From: Chloroflexota bacterium
GTDB lineage: Bacteria; Chloroflexota; Anaerolineae; Anaerolineales; Villigracilaceae
Assembly (NCBI GenBank): GCA_016219545.1
Contig: JACRMH010000068.1
Span: forward strand, 1-40,752
Direction of reading: 5' to 3'
Length of the DNA stretch: 40,752 nt
The notes beneath the pieces were generated by a model. The model worked only from the letters and a program-made list of their open reading frames with translations. It was not told the origin of the DNA and did no database searches. Positions 1 through 8,546 of this stretch are shown here, one piece after another; positions within the stretch are counted from its first letter, which is position 1; each line of letters begins with the position of its first letter. Position numbers and translations under genes: made by a program.

Positions 1-2
1 AA

Positions 3-341
3 GATGGTCTGGACATTTATTTGCAACGCATGAAGATCGAAGAGAGTTTTCGGGATTTGAAAAGTTTACTTGGCATGGAAAAGTTGATGTCGAAACGTCG
101 AGATCACATGGAGAAAATAGTGGCGCTTCTTTTGATTGCATACACGATCGCGCTCTGGTTAGGTGAAACTTTACGAGAGACTATTTTTCCAAAAGACAGT
201 CGCAAACAAAAGCTTTATTCTGGTCTCTTCATTTTCTTGAAACTCAAAATCAACCTTTCCCCTCCTGATGTTTTGCATGCTTTCTCCCATGCTCTTTTAT
301 CCTTTAATTCGTGTCTCCTGCCTGTCCGATCTAATGTCTGA
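3..341 (+). CDS. IS4-type transposase, C-terminal part (5' end outside window)
   Basis: The reading frame is open from base 3, so the gene begins upstream of the window. The visible residues contain an RMKIEESFRDLKSLLGMEK-like stretch followed by a hydrophobic helix. That is the usual end of the DDE domain in IS4-family (DDE_Tnp_1) transposases, where the E of the IEESFRDLK segment is the last catalytic acid. After about residue 75 the sequence loses family character (Ser/Leu-rich tail), so the true C-terminus may have been altered by read-through into flanking DNA. A terminal inverted repeat could not be identified because the other end of the element is missing. The next gene is an unrelated peptidase 98 bp downstream. 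Whether the transposase is active cannot be judged here. Confidence 0.7.
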   Translation, partial: DGLDIYLQRMKIEESFRDLKSLLGMEKLMSKRRDHMEKIVALLLIAYTIALWLGETLRETIFPKDSRKQKLYSGLFIFLKLKINLSPPDVLHAFSHALLSFNSCLLPVRSNV

Positions 342-438
342 ACTTCAGAATAATAATCATTGAAATCGGTTGGAGAAAATGCTACACTGAACACGATCAT
401 TTCCAATCGGTATATATTGCCTTATTCATGGAGGTAAG

Positions 439-2235
439 ATGAAAGAATTGAACCTAAGTCCTGATGCGATTTGGCGTCAGCGTTTTCTTGCCACGGGCAT
501 TCTCTGGGCTGTCGTTGCCCAACAGAATCCAAAGCGGGGACTCGTCTGCACGAACAAGGATGGTATTTATCAACTGTACGCATGGGATGTCACAACTAAT
601 GAGTTGATACAAGTCACAAACCAGCCGGCGGGAGCAGTGTCTGGCATCATTTCGTCCGACGGAAATTTTATTTACTTCATGAAAGACGACGGCGGCAATG
701 AGATCGGCCACTTTGTGAGAGTCCCGTTTTCTGGCGGCGCTGCGGAAGACATCTCACCGGAACTGCCTTTATATAGTTCCTTTTCGATCAGCCAAAATCG
801 GTTGGGCAATGTCGTCGGGTTCCTTGCGAATGGCGAAGATGGATTCAAGCTTTACATAAAAGCCGGTGACAGCGCGCCAAAACTTCTCCATCATAGTGAA
901 AGCATTGTTCAAGGTCCGTATTTATCGAGCGACGGAAAAATTGCCGCGTTGTGTTCATCCGAGCGCACAAAGAACATGGATTACTCACTGGTTGCATTGA
1001 GCACCGAAACCGGCGAACAGGTCAATGAAATTTGGGATGAAAAAGCCAGCATCGAAAGCCCGCTATTTTCCCCGGTGAGGGGAGATGCGCGGCTGGTTTG
1101 CACGACAAGCCAGTCAGGATTCGAACGTCCGTTTATCTGGAATCCGGTGACAGGTGAAAGAGTCCACTTGCAGTTGGATGAAATTCCCGGTTCTTTCCTC
1201 GCCCAAGCCTGGTCTGCCGACGCGGAGCAGATTCTGCTCTGTCAGATTTATCAGGCGCAATATCAGCTATATCGTTATGAGGTCGCCGCGCATAAAGTCA
1301 CAAGACTGGAACATCCATTGGGCGTTTACACCGAAGGATATTTTGCGGGGGATCATGAAATTTGGACAACCTGGGAGGACCCAGCCCATCCATCCAGCTT
1401 GATCGCTTTGGATGAAAAAACAGGCGAATTCAAGCGCACACTTTTAAAGGCGGGTGATACACCGGATGGCAAACCATTTCGATCTATTAGTCTAGTCTCT
1501 GAAAATGGCGATGCCATTCAAGGTTGGCTGGCTGTCCCTGATGGAGAGGGACCCTTCCCGACGATCCTGCATACCCATGGCGGTCCGACGGCGGTCATGT
1601 CCACTTATTTTTTCCCTGGGGCACAATGCTGGCTCGATCATGGATTTGCCGTTTTTACCGTCAACTATCACGGCTCAGTCACCTTTGGAAAATCTTTTGA
1701 GAAATCAATTTGGGGCAACCTCGGTGATCTTGAAGTTCAGGATATGGCGGCTTCCTATAAATGGCTGGTAGAAAATAAAATTGCCCGCCCCGATGAAGTC
1801 CTGTTAACCGGCGGTTCTTACGGCGGCTACCTGACCTTGCTGGCCATTGGACGCTACCCGGAACTTTGGGCAGGCGGAATGGCAGAAGTAGCCATTGCCG
1901 ATTGGAAAACAATGTATGAAGATGAAGCCGAGTCCCTGCGTGGTTATCAGCGCGCGTTGTTTGGCGGTGCTCCAGATGAAGTACCTGAAGCGACGCGAAA
2001 GAGTTCTCCCATCACCTATGCTGAACAGATCAAAGCTCCACTCATGGTAATCCAGGGTGAAAACGATACGCGCTGTCCTGCGCGCCAAATGAAAGGATAT
2101 GAAGAGAAGTTGAAATCCCTTGGGAAGCAGATCGAAGTCCACTGGTTCACAGCCGGGCATGGTTCAAGGGCGCAGGATCAACGGATCCGACACCAGGAAA
2201 AAATGCTGAACTTTGTTTACCGCGTATTAGGGTAA
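439..2235 (+). CDS. S9 family peptidase (prolyl oligopeptidase/acylaminoacyl-peptidase type)
   Basis: A 598-residue serine hydrolase expected to release acylated or short peptides in the cytoplasm. Residues ~40-340 form a WD40/TolB-like beta-propeller with repeated strand patterns such as ISSDGNFIYF and LSSDGKIAAL. Residues ~345-598 are the alpha/beta-hydrolase domain. The catalytic triad is visible: Ser460 in GGSYGGYL, Asp543 in GENDTRCP and His574 in TAGHGS. There is no signal peptide. The start is supported by a GAGGTA Shine-Dalgarno three bases before the ATG. Length fits bacterial S9C-type enzymes. It appears monocistronic, followed by a 358-bp gap. The family assignment is firm; the preferred substrate is unknown. 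Confidence 0.93.
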   Translation: MKELNLSPDAIWRQRFLATGILWAVVAQQNPKRGLVCTNKDGIYQLYAWDVTTNELIQVTNQPAGAVSGIISSDGNFIYFMKDDGGNEIGHFVRVPFSGGAAEDISPELPLYSSFSISQNRLGNVVGFLANGEDGFKLYIKAGDSAPKLLHHSESIVQGPYLSSDGKIAALCSSERTKNMDYSLVALSTETGEQVNEIWDEKASIESPLFSPVRGDARLVCTTSQSGFERPFIWNPVTGERVHLQLDEIPGSFLAQAWSADAEQILLCQIYQAQYQLYRYEVAAHKVTRLEHPLGVYTEGYFAGDHEIWTTWEDPAHPSSLIALDEKTGEFKRTLLKAGDTPDGKPFRSISLVSENGDAIQGWLAVPDGEGPFPTILHTHGGPTAVMSTYFFPGAQCWLDHGFAVFTVNYHGSVTFGKSFEKSIWGNLGDLEVQDMAASYKWLVENKIARPDEVLLTGGSYGGYLTLLAIGRYPELWAGGMAEVAIADWKTMYEDEAESLRGYQRALFGGAPDEVPEATRKSSPITYAEQIKAPLMVIQGENDTRCPARQMKGYEEKLKSLGKQIEVHWFTAGHGSRAQDQRIRHQEKMLNFVYRVLG

Positions 2236-2593
2236 ACATTTTTAACGATCTTTATTTTCACTTGCGGCGAAAGAGCGAACCGTCCTCCCCAAATGCGGCA
2301 ACGAAGCGATCACTGTTTGATTCAAAAATTAAATGGTCGCATTTGGAGGGGGCGTGAGATGGAGGGAGCAGGTCTTGAGCGCGGCAGGTACGAAATGGGG
2401 GTTTGAACGCGTACTTGAATGGTCCACTGTGGGGATGGAATTGATTGTTTCCAATAATAAAAAGTAGTACGATGAGATTGGAATTCACTGTGCCTGACGG
2501 TTTCAGGATCACGGCTAAGTTTAAGTATCGCAAATCCGCCTGCATTGGGAGAAGTTTGCCTGAGTTTTTATGAATTTTCATGGAGGAGTATAT
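2236..2593. other. Intergenic gap, no convincing gene
   Basis: This 358-bp gap separates the S9 peptidase from the DUF4760-like gene. A minus-strand frame is open across most of it (stop at 2258) and runs on into the next gene, but it has no Shine-Dalgarno sequence before any start and its product matches nothing I recognise. The last ~30 bases carry the GGAGGAG ribosome binding site (about 2582-2588) of the downstream gene. No terminator or repeat was found. Confidence 0.5.
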
Positions 2594-3124
2594 ATGGAAA
2601 TCAACTATAGCGCGCTCAGCGCCTGGGCAACTGCAATTACCGTACTCATTGCCGTTATAGCCATTTGGTTGGAGGCAAGGCGTACAGCCGTCAGTCGCGG
2701 TGTTGACATCCTTATGAAATATTCGAGTGAATTCAGCAGTGACGAATTTTTGACGAGGCGTCAGCGCTTTGCGAAGATACTTAAAAAGAAAATGAAGGGA
2801 AAATTGACCAGGAAGGATCAAAACGAATTGGTTGCACTTGCAACCTTCTTTCTTGATCATTATGAAGTTATAGGTTTTCTCCTCCGTAAGAAAATTTTGG
2901 ATAAACAGCTTGTGTATGTATATTATTCCTACACTTTGATCGGCTATTGGCGTTTCTTAAAAGAAGTTATTGACACCTACAAAAAAGATGAACCAACCCT
3001 TTGGGAGGATGCGGAATGGCTTCATCATGAATTCGTAAAACTATACAAAAAACGCGTGCCTGCTGGTGCCGTTGAACTCACAGATAACAAAATTAAGGAT
3101 TTTATAGAAACTGAGTTGTCATAG
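2594..3124 (+). CDS. DUF4760-like single-pass membrane protein
   Basis: A 176-residue protein with one N-terminal membrane segment at about residues 10-30 (hydrophobic, ending in WLEARR) and a long charged helical cytoplasmic part. The layout of one TM helix, then LMKYSSEFSSDEF, then a helical bundle with aromatic-rich segments (FFLDHYEVIGFLL, YYSYTLIGYWRF) is that of DUF4760-type proteins of unknown role. I chose the ATG at 2594 over the upstream ATG at 2570 because GGAGGAG lies six bases before it and the extra eight residues add nothing. Function unknown. Confidence 0.75.
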   Translation: MEINYSALSAWATAITVLIAVIAIWLEARRTAVSRGVDILMKYSSEFSSDEFLTRRQRFAKILKKKMKGKLTRKDQNELVALATFFLDHYEVIGFLLRKKILDKQLVYVYYSYTLIGYWRFLKEVIDTYKKDEPTLWEDAEWLHHEFVKLYKKRVPAGAVELTDNKIKDFIETELS

Positions 3125-3257
3125 TTTGGTGTTCGGTTCATAAAACACCCCCAGTTTTCATCCAGTATGCAATTCATTGCAATCGGAACACGATTGACAG
3201 AAGTAGTTGTAACTTGGGGAAAAATATCCTACAATGAACTTAGAGAAAGGAAATCCA

Positions 3258-3419
3258 ATGAATAAATTCATGTTCATGATTGGTCTGCTGATTGTATTAT
3301 CCGCCGCCGCGCTTTTAGTTATGGATAAGATCGAATCTGGTCCTGCAGCGGCGATTGGCATGTTGGGCATTGGTTTAATTGCTGCATCGGGCAGGTCGAA
3401 CATAAAAAGAATGCGCTGA
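3258..3419 (+). CDS. Small two-helix membrane protein (53 aa)
   Basis: A short hydrophobic protein with two predicted membrane segments (FMIGLLIVLSAAALLVM, about residues 5-21, and AAAIGMLGIGLIAASG, about residues 31-46) and a basic C-terminus ending KRMR. AAAGGAAA precedes the ATG at 3258, which is preferred to the in-frame ATG at 3234. No family is recognised. It could be an independent small gene ahead of the next one, 80 bp downstream. Confidence 0.55.
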   Translation: MNKFMFMIGLLIVLSAAALLVMDKIESGPAAAIGMLGIGLIAASGRSNIKRMR

Positions 3420-3499
3420 TCAATTCAAAATGTACATGGTCCCATTTTGGGAAATGAAACAAGCATGGAGGAAGGAAGTTTATAAGAATTGGAGGATCA

Positions 3500-3934
3500 A
3501 TGACAAAGAATATCGGGCTATGGATCGATCACAAAAAAGCAACGATCGTGATCCAAAATGGAAAAGGCGAAGAACTTCAAAAGATCGAATCGGGATTGGG
3601 AAGGCACGTTAAATACCGGGGGGCGTCGCATTCAAAATCCCCATACAGCGCCCAGTATCAACAAGGGGATGATCAACTGGACAATAAATTCAAGGTGCAT
3701 CTGAATAAGTTCTACGACCAGCTTATTGCCCTGATTCGTGGTTCGGAATCAGTTCTGATCATCGGCCCCGGTGAGGCAAAGTCTGAGTTGAGAAACCGCC
3801 TCGAGCATGAAAAGGTCCGCTCACAGGTTGTTGAGCTCGAAACAGCAGACAAGATGACTGACCGTCAATTTGCGGCGAAAGTTCGAAGGCATTTCCGTGA
3901 GTCCGGCGCAGGTAAAAATATATTAAGCCGCTGA
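3500..3934 (+). CDS. Release-factor-like (baeRF/eRF1-domain type) protein
   Basis: A 144-residue soluble protein beginning MTKNIGLWIDHKKATIVI and containing LIIGPGEAKSELRNRL and ETADKMTDRQFAAKVRRHF. These resemble the short bacterial proteins related to eRF1/host-attachment proteins, often annotated as translational-machinery proteins: the IDHKKA opening strand, the GPGEAK turn and the DKMTDRQ segment are the shared marks. The GGAGG at about 3490-3494 fits the ATG at 3500. A direct role in translation is not shown by the sequence. After the stop (3935-3990) there is a degenerate CACAGAG-type repeat. Confidence 0.7.
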   Translation: MTKNIGLWIDHKKATIVIQNGKGEELQKIESGLGRHVKYRGASHSKSPYSAQYQQGDDQLDNKFKVHLNKFYDQLIALIRGSESVLIIGPGEAKSELRNRLEHEKVRSQVVELETADKMTDRQFAAKVRRHFRESGAGKNILSR

Positions 3935-4093
3935 GTCACAGAGACATCGAGAGAAAAAAGAACACTCTGCGGCTTGGCGGGAGTTGCGGTGCTTTACCAA
4001 AAGCGGTGATTCGCAAGATAATATATTTAATTTCGTAACATCCTGAAGGGTCAAGGGTTATCCATTAAAACTAACTTTATAGGTGGTGCAACC

Positions 4094-4861
4094 ATGAAGG
4101 CTATTCGTTCTATTACTGTATTTAGCGGTTTGGTCATTCTTGTTTACGCGTTCGGTTTCATCTTCCATTCCCCCTTTTCAACCAATTTATGGCCATGGCC
4201 TGACGGGCAGCTTTCCTATCTGTTCGTTGGCTCCATCCTTGCGGCGGTCAGTATTGCCGCGTTGTGGATCGGCTGGACAGGTGAATTCGCAGCGCTGCCG
4301 GCCGGGTCTCTCAATATTTTCGTGATCGCGATCACATCCGCCTATTTCATGTTTCAATTCGGCGCGAGGGAACACGAAAACAAGTATTCCCTGTATGGGA
4401 TCATTTACTTTCTGATGGCGGTCATTAGTATCGCCGCCTTCCTATGGAGCCGCCGGCTTGACCTTGGCGACTCACGTCCCATGCCCGGGCTGGTCCGCGT
4501 TTCGTTTGGGATATTTATCGTTTCACTCTTTCTCTCGGGCGGGGCTCTTGTTATGAACCTGCCTGTTTTCCCCTGGAAGCTAGATCCGAAATCGTCTGTG
4601 ATATTTGGCTGTATCTTTTTGGGTGATGCATTCTATTTTTTGTACGGACTCTTTTATCCGCGCTGGCATCACGCTCTCGGACAGTTGTTGAGCTTTCTGG
4701 TCTATGACCTTGTCCTCATTATTCCCTTCCTGATGCTTTTTAAAACGGTGAAACCTGAATATTGGTTCAACCTGGTCGGATATGTGTCCGTTCTTATTTA
4801 TAGCGGTGCAATAGCAGTTTATTATCTTTTCATAAATTCAGAAACACGTTTTAAGTTATGA
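4094..4861 (+). CDS. Polytopic membrane protein of unknown function
   Basis: A 255-residue protein with about eight predicted membrane helices (roughly residues 5-27, 38-60, 65-85, 98-118, 130-153, 168-188, 195-218, 224-248), short loops and no enzyme motif I recognise. AGGTGGTG precedes the ATG. It stands alone, convergent with the DNA methylase gene, whose 3' end is only 13 bp away. Function unknown; the arrangement would fit a small-molecule carrier or a stress-related integral protein, but nothing in the sequence decides this. Confidence 0.75.
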   Translation: MKAIRSITVFSGLVILVYAFGFIFHSPFSTNLWPWPDGQLSYLFVGSILAAVSIAALWIGWTGEFAALPAGSLNIFVIAITSAYFMFQFGAREHENKYSLYGIIYFLMAVISIAAFLWSRRLDLGDSRPMPGLVRVSFGIFIVSLFLSGGALVMNLPVFPWKLDPKSSVIFGCIFLGDAFYFLYGLFYPRWHHALGQLLSFLVYDLVLIIPFLMLFKTVKPEYWFNLVGYVSVLIYSGAIAVYYLFINSETRFKL

Positions 4862-4874
4862 ATGAAATCGCATG

Positions 4875-5720
4875 TCAATGGACTTCCTTGTATTTGGGAA
4901 CGGGGTAATGGAGAGGATAGTTGGAAATAAAAAGTTCACTGCCCTTATCCGCCTTACCCTGTTTGTAATTATTCATGCCGTATTGAAGTTCCCACTCGTA
5001 AATATGCGCGAACTCGAAGTTCTTCCTGATCTCAGGCGAATCATCATAGGTGATCAGCCAAGAATGTCCGCATTTCTTCATCTCGGATGCGAACTCGTCA
5101 TGGTTGAAGTCGGTATGTAAGATCCCATTTTTCCCATACAGCTTGGACTTGGTCGCTTTGAAATAAGGCGGGTCGAGGAAGGTGAATACATCCTTGCCGC
5201 CCTCTGCAAGGACTTCACGATAATCCAGGTTAGTAATTCTGACTCCCTCCAAAATTTCGCCAAGTATCGCCACCCGCTCAATGGATGACTCGGTGAACCT
5301 GTCTGTGAAGGCCTGTTGTGAATATCCGCCGGATTCAACCACGCCAGAAAAAGTGATGCGGTTCAATACAAAGAAGCGAACCGCTCGCTCGAAACCGGTC
5401 AGAGTCTCAACATTGACATTGACCATTTCATTGAACAAGACTTGCCCATCCGCCCGTTCTTTCTTGACCTTGAGAATCTCCTGCGCAAGGAGATTCGAAT
5501 CAATTTGCGCATACTTCCAAAAATAATACAGCTCTGCGTTCAGGTCATTAACCCAGATCTTCAACTTCGGAAACTCCTGCTTCAAATAAATAAAAAATGA
5601 CCCGCCTCCGGCAAAGGGTTCGCGGTACTCATTGAATTCATTTGGCAGGAGCAGTTTCATTCTTTGTATCGCGCGTGATTTCCCACCCGGATACCTCAAG
5701 GGACTTTTGATAATGGTCAT
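4875..5720 (-). CDS. DNA adenine methylase (Dam/D12 class)
   Basis: A 281-residue N6-adenine DNA methyltransferase that transfers a methyl group from S-adenosylmethionine. Visible signatures are YPGGKS at residues 10-15, the AdoMet-binding EPFAGGGSFF (about 34-43), a VNDLN acidic loop and catalytic DPPY at 183-186. The start at 5720 is chosen over the in-frame one at 5771 because conserved homology begins with SPLRYPGGK and a promoter-like element ends just upstream. No restriction endonuclease gene is next to it, so it looks like an orphan methylase. The recognition sequence cannot be read from the protein. Confidence 0.9.
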   Translation of the reverse strand: MTIIKSPLRYPGGKSRAIQRMKLLLPNEFNEYREPFAGGGSFFIYLKQEFPKLKIWVNDLNAELYYFWKYAQIDSNLLAQEILKVKKERADGQVLFNEMVNVNVETLTGFERAVRFFVLNRITFSGVVESGGYSQQAFTDRFTESSIERVAILGEILEGVRITNLDYREVLAEGGKDVFTFLDPPYFKATKSKLYGKNGILHTDFNHDEFASEMKKCGHSWLITYDDSPEIRKNFEFAHIYEWELQYGMNNYKQGKADKGSELFISNYPLHYPVPKYKEVH

Positions 5721-5729
5721 TGTCAAAGC

Positions 5730-5758
5730 AGTATACAGGAAGTCCAATGTCCACGCAA
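5730..5758 (-). promoter_or_regulatory. Putative promoter of the DNA methylase
   Basis: On the minus strand TTGCGT (5758-5753) is separated by exactly 17 bases from TATACT (5735-5730). Transcription would start only a few bases before the ATG at 5720, giving a nearly leaderless mRNA, which agrees with the lack of a Shine-Dalgarno sequence there. Confidence 0.35.
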
Positions 5759-5766
5759 GAAATTTT

Positions 5767-5831
5767 GCCACAGAGTCGCCGAGACACAGAGATTTTTAAA
5801 GGTCTTCTCAGTGACTCCGTGTCTCTGTGGC
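5767..5831. repeat. Palindromic intergenic repeat, CACAGAG family
   Basis: Imperfect inverted repeat with arms beginning GCCACAGAG and ending CTCTGTGGC around a short AT-rich centre. It lies between the methylase and the S10 peptidase gene. A second member occurs at 28073-28148. Confidence 0.75.
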
Positions 5832-5894
5832 TAATAGTTTTACTCTCCCCAAGTTAGGGATTACAATTGAAAAAAAACTAAATCGGAGTTCACC

Positions 5895-7388
5895 ATGCCT
5901 GAGAAAAAAGATGTAAAACCCGAAGCAAAGAAAGACGAAAAGAAGGAAGAAAAGCCGGTACCAAAAGATAATCTCGTCGAGAGCAAACATTCGATCAAGA
6001 TCGGCGGCAAGGTCATCAAGTACACCGTCACGACCGGTACGATGGTGATGAAGGAAGAAGTCAATGATAAGGAAAAAGACGGCGAAGTTGAAAAACCGCG
6101 CGCGCAAATCTTCTTCATCGCCTACACCAAGGACGGCGTCAAGGACAAAGGCAAACGCCCGATCACTTTCTCCTTCAATGGCGGACCCGGCTCCTCATCC
6201 GTGTGGCTGCACATGGGAGTCTTGGGACCCCGCCGCGTCCTCCTCACCGACGAAGGCGAAATGCCCCCGCCTCCCTTCAAGCTGACCGATAATCAATATT
6301 CCATTCTCGACGACACCGACCTCGTCTTCATTGACCCGATGAGCACCGGCTATAGCCGTCCCGTTGAAGGGGAGAAATCCGCAGAGTGGCATACCTTCAC
6401 CAAAGACATCGCCTCCGTTGGCGACTTTATCCGCTTATACACCACGCGCTACAACCGCTGGCTTTCGCCAAAATTCCTCGCGGGCGAATCCTATGGAACC
6501 ACGCGCTCGGCTGGACTCTCAGGCTATTTGCAGAACCGTCATGGCATGTTGTTGAACGGGTTGATCCTTATCTCTGCTGTGCTGGATTTCACCACCATTG
6601 ACTTTAATCTCAACAATGACTTGCCGTTCATTCTCTTTCTGCCTGCGTATGCAGCCACGGCCTGGTATCACAACAAATTGAATTTCAAAGCGCCGCTTGA
6701 AACTGTCGTCAAGGAAGCTGAAGAATTCGCGATGGGAGACTATGCCTCCGCTTTGCTTAAAGGCGCATCCCTCCTGCCCGAAGAGCGCGCTGTCATCGCT
6801 GAAAAACTTTCACGATATACAGGCATCTCAAAGGAATTCATCGAGCGCACCAACCTTCGCATCACAGACAGACATTTCTTCAAGGAACTTCTGCGCGAGC
6901 GTGGAAAAACCATCGGTCGTTTGGACAGCCGCTACATTGGTATTGATCGCATTGGGGTCACCGAAACCCATGAATATGATCCGCTCTTCGCGAATGTCAG
7001 CGGACCTTACACTGCCGCGTTCAACGATTACGTTCGCACTGAATTAAAATTTGAAACCGACCTGCCTTATGAAATTCTCAGCGATAAGGTCTGGATGAAT
7101 TGGTCGTATGAGTATTTCCAGAATCAATATGTCAATGTCGCCGAAACTTTGCGCCAATCCATGACCTTCAATAAATATCTCAAGGTCTTTGTCGCCAACG
7201 GTTATTACGATCTAGGCACGCCCTACTTCGCCACTGAATACACCTTCGACCATCTCGGTCTCGATGAATCTTTGCGCGAAAACATTCGCATGTCCTATTA
7301 CAAAGCCGGTCACATGATGTACGTCCACATCCCTTCGCTCAAAGAATTAAAGAAGGATATGACGAAATTCATCAAGGACGCGAGTTAA
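5895..7388 (+). CDS. S10 family serine carboxypeptidase homologue
   Basis: A 497-residue protein with the serine carboxypeptidase fold. It has the oxyanion-hole segment FNGGPGSSS (Asn95-Gly97), nucleophile Ser199 in GESYG, Asp439 in NGYYDLGTP and His473 in KAGHMMYV, so the triad is complete and cleavage of C-terminal residues is plausible. Unusually, the N-terminus is not a signal peptide but about 22 Lys/Glu-rich residues (MPEKKDVKPEAKKDEKK), so it is predicted cytoplasmic or exported by another route. A weak GGAG element lies before the ATG. It is followed by a palindromic repeat and then the sugar isomerase. Confidence 0.92.
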   Translation: MPEKKDVKPEAKKDEKKEEKPVPKDNLVESKHSIKIGGKVIKYTVTTGTMVMKEEVNDKEKDGEVEKPRAQIFFIAYTKDGVKDKGKRPITFSFNGGPGSSSVWLHMGVLGPRRVLLTDEGEMPPPPFKLTDNQYSILDDTDLVFIDPMSTGYSRPVEGEKSAEWHTFTKDIASVGDFIRLYTTRYNRWLSPKFLAGESYGTTRSAGLSGYLQNRHGMLLNGLILISAVLDFTTIDFNLNNDLPFILFLPAYAATAWYHNKLNFKAPLETVVKEAEEFAMGDYASALLKGASLLPEERAVIAEKLSRYTGISKEFIERTNLRITDRHFFKELLRERGKTIGRLDSRYIGIDRIGVTETHEYDPLFANVSGPYTAAFNDYVRTELKFETDLPYEILSDKVWMNWSYEYFQNQYVNVAETLRQSMTFNKYLKVFVANGYYDLGTPYFATEYTFDHLGLDESLRENIRMSYYKAGHMMYVHIPSLKELKKDMTKFIKDAS

Positions 7389-7390
7389 GT

Positions 7391-7460
7391 GTCATGCTGA
7401 GCGCTAGCGAAGCATCTCTGAGATTTTTTAGAGACCCTTCGCTGGCGCTCAGGGAATCAC
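7391..7460. repeat. Palindromic repeat, GTCATGCTGAGCG family
   Basis: Inverted repeat whose left arm reads GTCATGCTGAGCGCTAGCG and whose right arm (CTTCGCTGGCGCTCAGGG, then AATCAC) is its near complement. It fills almost the whole spacer between the S10 peptidase and the isomerase gene, ending eight bases before the latter's ATG. Confidence 0.75.
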
Positions 7461-7467
7461 AAAAACC

Positions 7468-8508
7468 ATGAATCTAGACGATCTCGATCTCTTCAAAAAA
7501 ATAGACACCCAAAACCTGCTTGTTGAAATTGATGCGCTTCCCATTCAATTACAGCAGGCATGGGAATTGGGACAGACTCTGCCGCTGCCAGCTTTTACAG
7601 ACATCCAAAATATTGTCCTCGCTGGGACGGGTGACTCTGCGGTCTCTGCCGAACTGGTCATTGCTTCTGTTTTCTCCAGCATTCACCTCCCCGTGACTCT
7701 TCACCGCGGCTATGGACTCCCCGCTTCTGCAAGCGGCAAACGGACTCTGGTCATTTGCATTTCCCATTCAGGGGATACCGAAGAAACACTGGACGCATTT
7801 GAAACTGCTCTAAAAAATGATTGCCAGATCTTGGTCATTTCCACTGGCGGCGAATTGACGAAGCGCGCCCTTGCAAAGAATACCCCTGTTTGGAACTTTG
7901 AAAGGAAGGGCATAGCCTATCCTTTTGGATTGATACTTTCATTTCTTTCGCGCATGAATTTCATTCCCAACCCCGCAACCGATATAGCCGAAGCCGTGAC
8001 TTCAATGAAAACCTCGCAGGAGCATATCCGCGCGGATGTGGCCGCTGCTCAGAACCCAGCCAAGCGTTATGCCGGTCAACTGGTGGGGCGGTGGGTCACC
8101 TTTGTAGGGACTGAGACTCTTGCTCCCGTTGCAAGGCGCTGGAAGATACAGGTCAATCAATTTGCGAAGGCGGGTGCAAATTTTGAGGTCATCCCCGAAG
8201 CGAATCACAATGCGTTGACAGCAACTCTCAACCCCGGTCAGACCCTTAATGCGCACACCATGACTCTGTTCCTGCGTGCGCCATCGGACCATCCACGCAA
8301 TAGATTGCGTTCTGATCTCATGCGTCAGGCTTTTATGCTTGAAGGATTGAACACCGATGTGATTGATGCGCGAGGAGAATCCGTCATTGCCAATTTATGG
8401 ACATTGATCCTGTTCGGCGATTACATGGCCTATTATCTCGCCATGGCTTATGGTTCTGACCCCTCCGAGGAAGATGCCATTTTGAATTTCAAAAGATCGT
8501 TGGGATAA
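7468..8508 (+). CDS. Bifunctional phosphoglucose/phosphomannose isomerase (SIS domain)
   Basis: A 346-residue cytoplasmic enzyme expected to interconvert glucose-6-P or mannose-6-P with fructose-6-P. The first SIS domain shows LAGTGDSAVSAEL and the phosphate-binding ISHSGDTEETL (Ser99-His100-Ser101-Gly102). The C-terminal half has IPEANHNALTA, the family's conserved catalytic Glu/His segment. Length matches the archaeal-type PGI/PMI family used by many Chloroflexota. There is no clear Shine-Dalgarno; the ATG at 7468 immediately follows a palindromic repeat. Convergent with the TetR gene, with a GC-rich inverted repeat between them. Confidence 0.9.
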   Translation: MNLDDLDLFKKIDTQNLLVEIDALPIQLQQAWELGQTLPLPAFTDIQNIVLAGTGDSAVSAELVIASVFSSIHLPVTLHRGYGLPASASGKRTLVICISHSGDTEETLDAFETALKNDCQILVISTGGELTKRALAKNTPVWNFERKGIAYPFGLILSFLSRMNFIPNPATDIAEAVTSMKTSQEHIRADVAAAQNPAKRYAGQLVGRWVTFVGTETLAPVARRWKIQVNQFAKAGANFEVIPEANHNALTATLNPGQTLNAHTMTLFLRAPSDHPRNRLRSDLMRQAFMLEGLNTDVIDARGESVIANLWTLILFGDYMAYYLAMAYGSDPSEEDAILNFKRSLG

Positions 8509-8509
8509 C

Positions 8510-8540
8510 CGTAGGGGCGACCCATTGGGTCGCCCCTACG
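8510..8540. repeat. GTAGGGGCG-type inverted repeat
   Basis: CGTAGGGGCGACCCA is followed directly by its near-perfect complement. It sits between two convergent genes and could act as a transcription end in either direction, although no T-run follows. Related elements occur at 18870-18897 and more distantly at 14949-14968. Confidence 0.8.
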
Positions 8541-8546
8541 ATAAAA

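Noticed and set aside
2258..2860. Long minus-strand open frame after the S9 peptidase
   Set aside because: It overlaps the credible DUF4760-like gene, has no ribosome binding site, and shows no recognisable domain.
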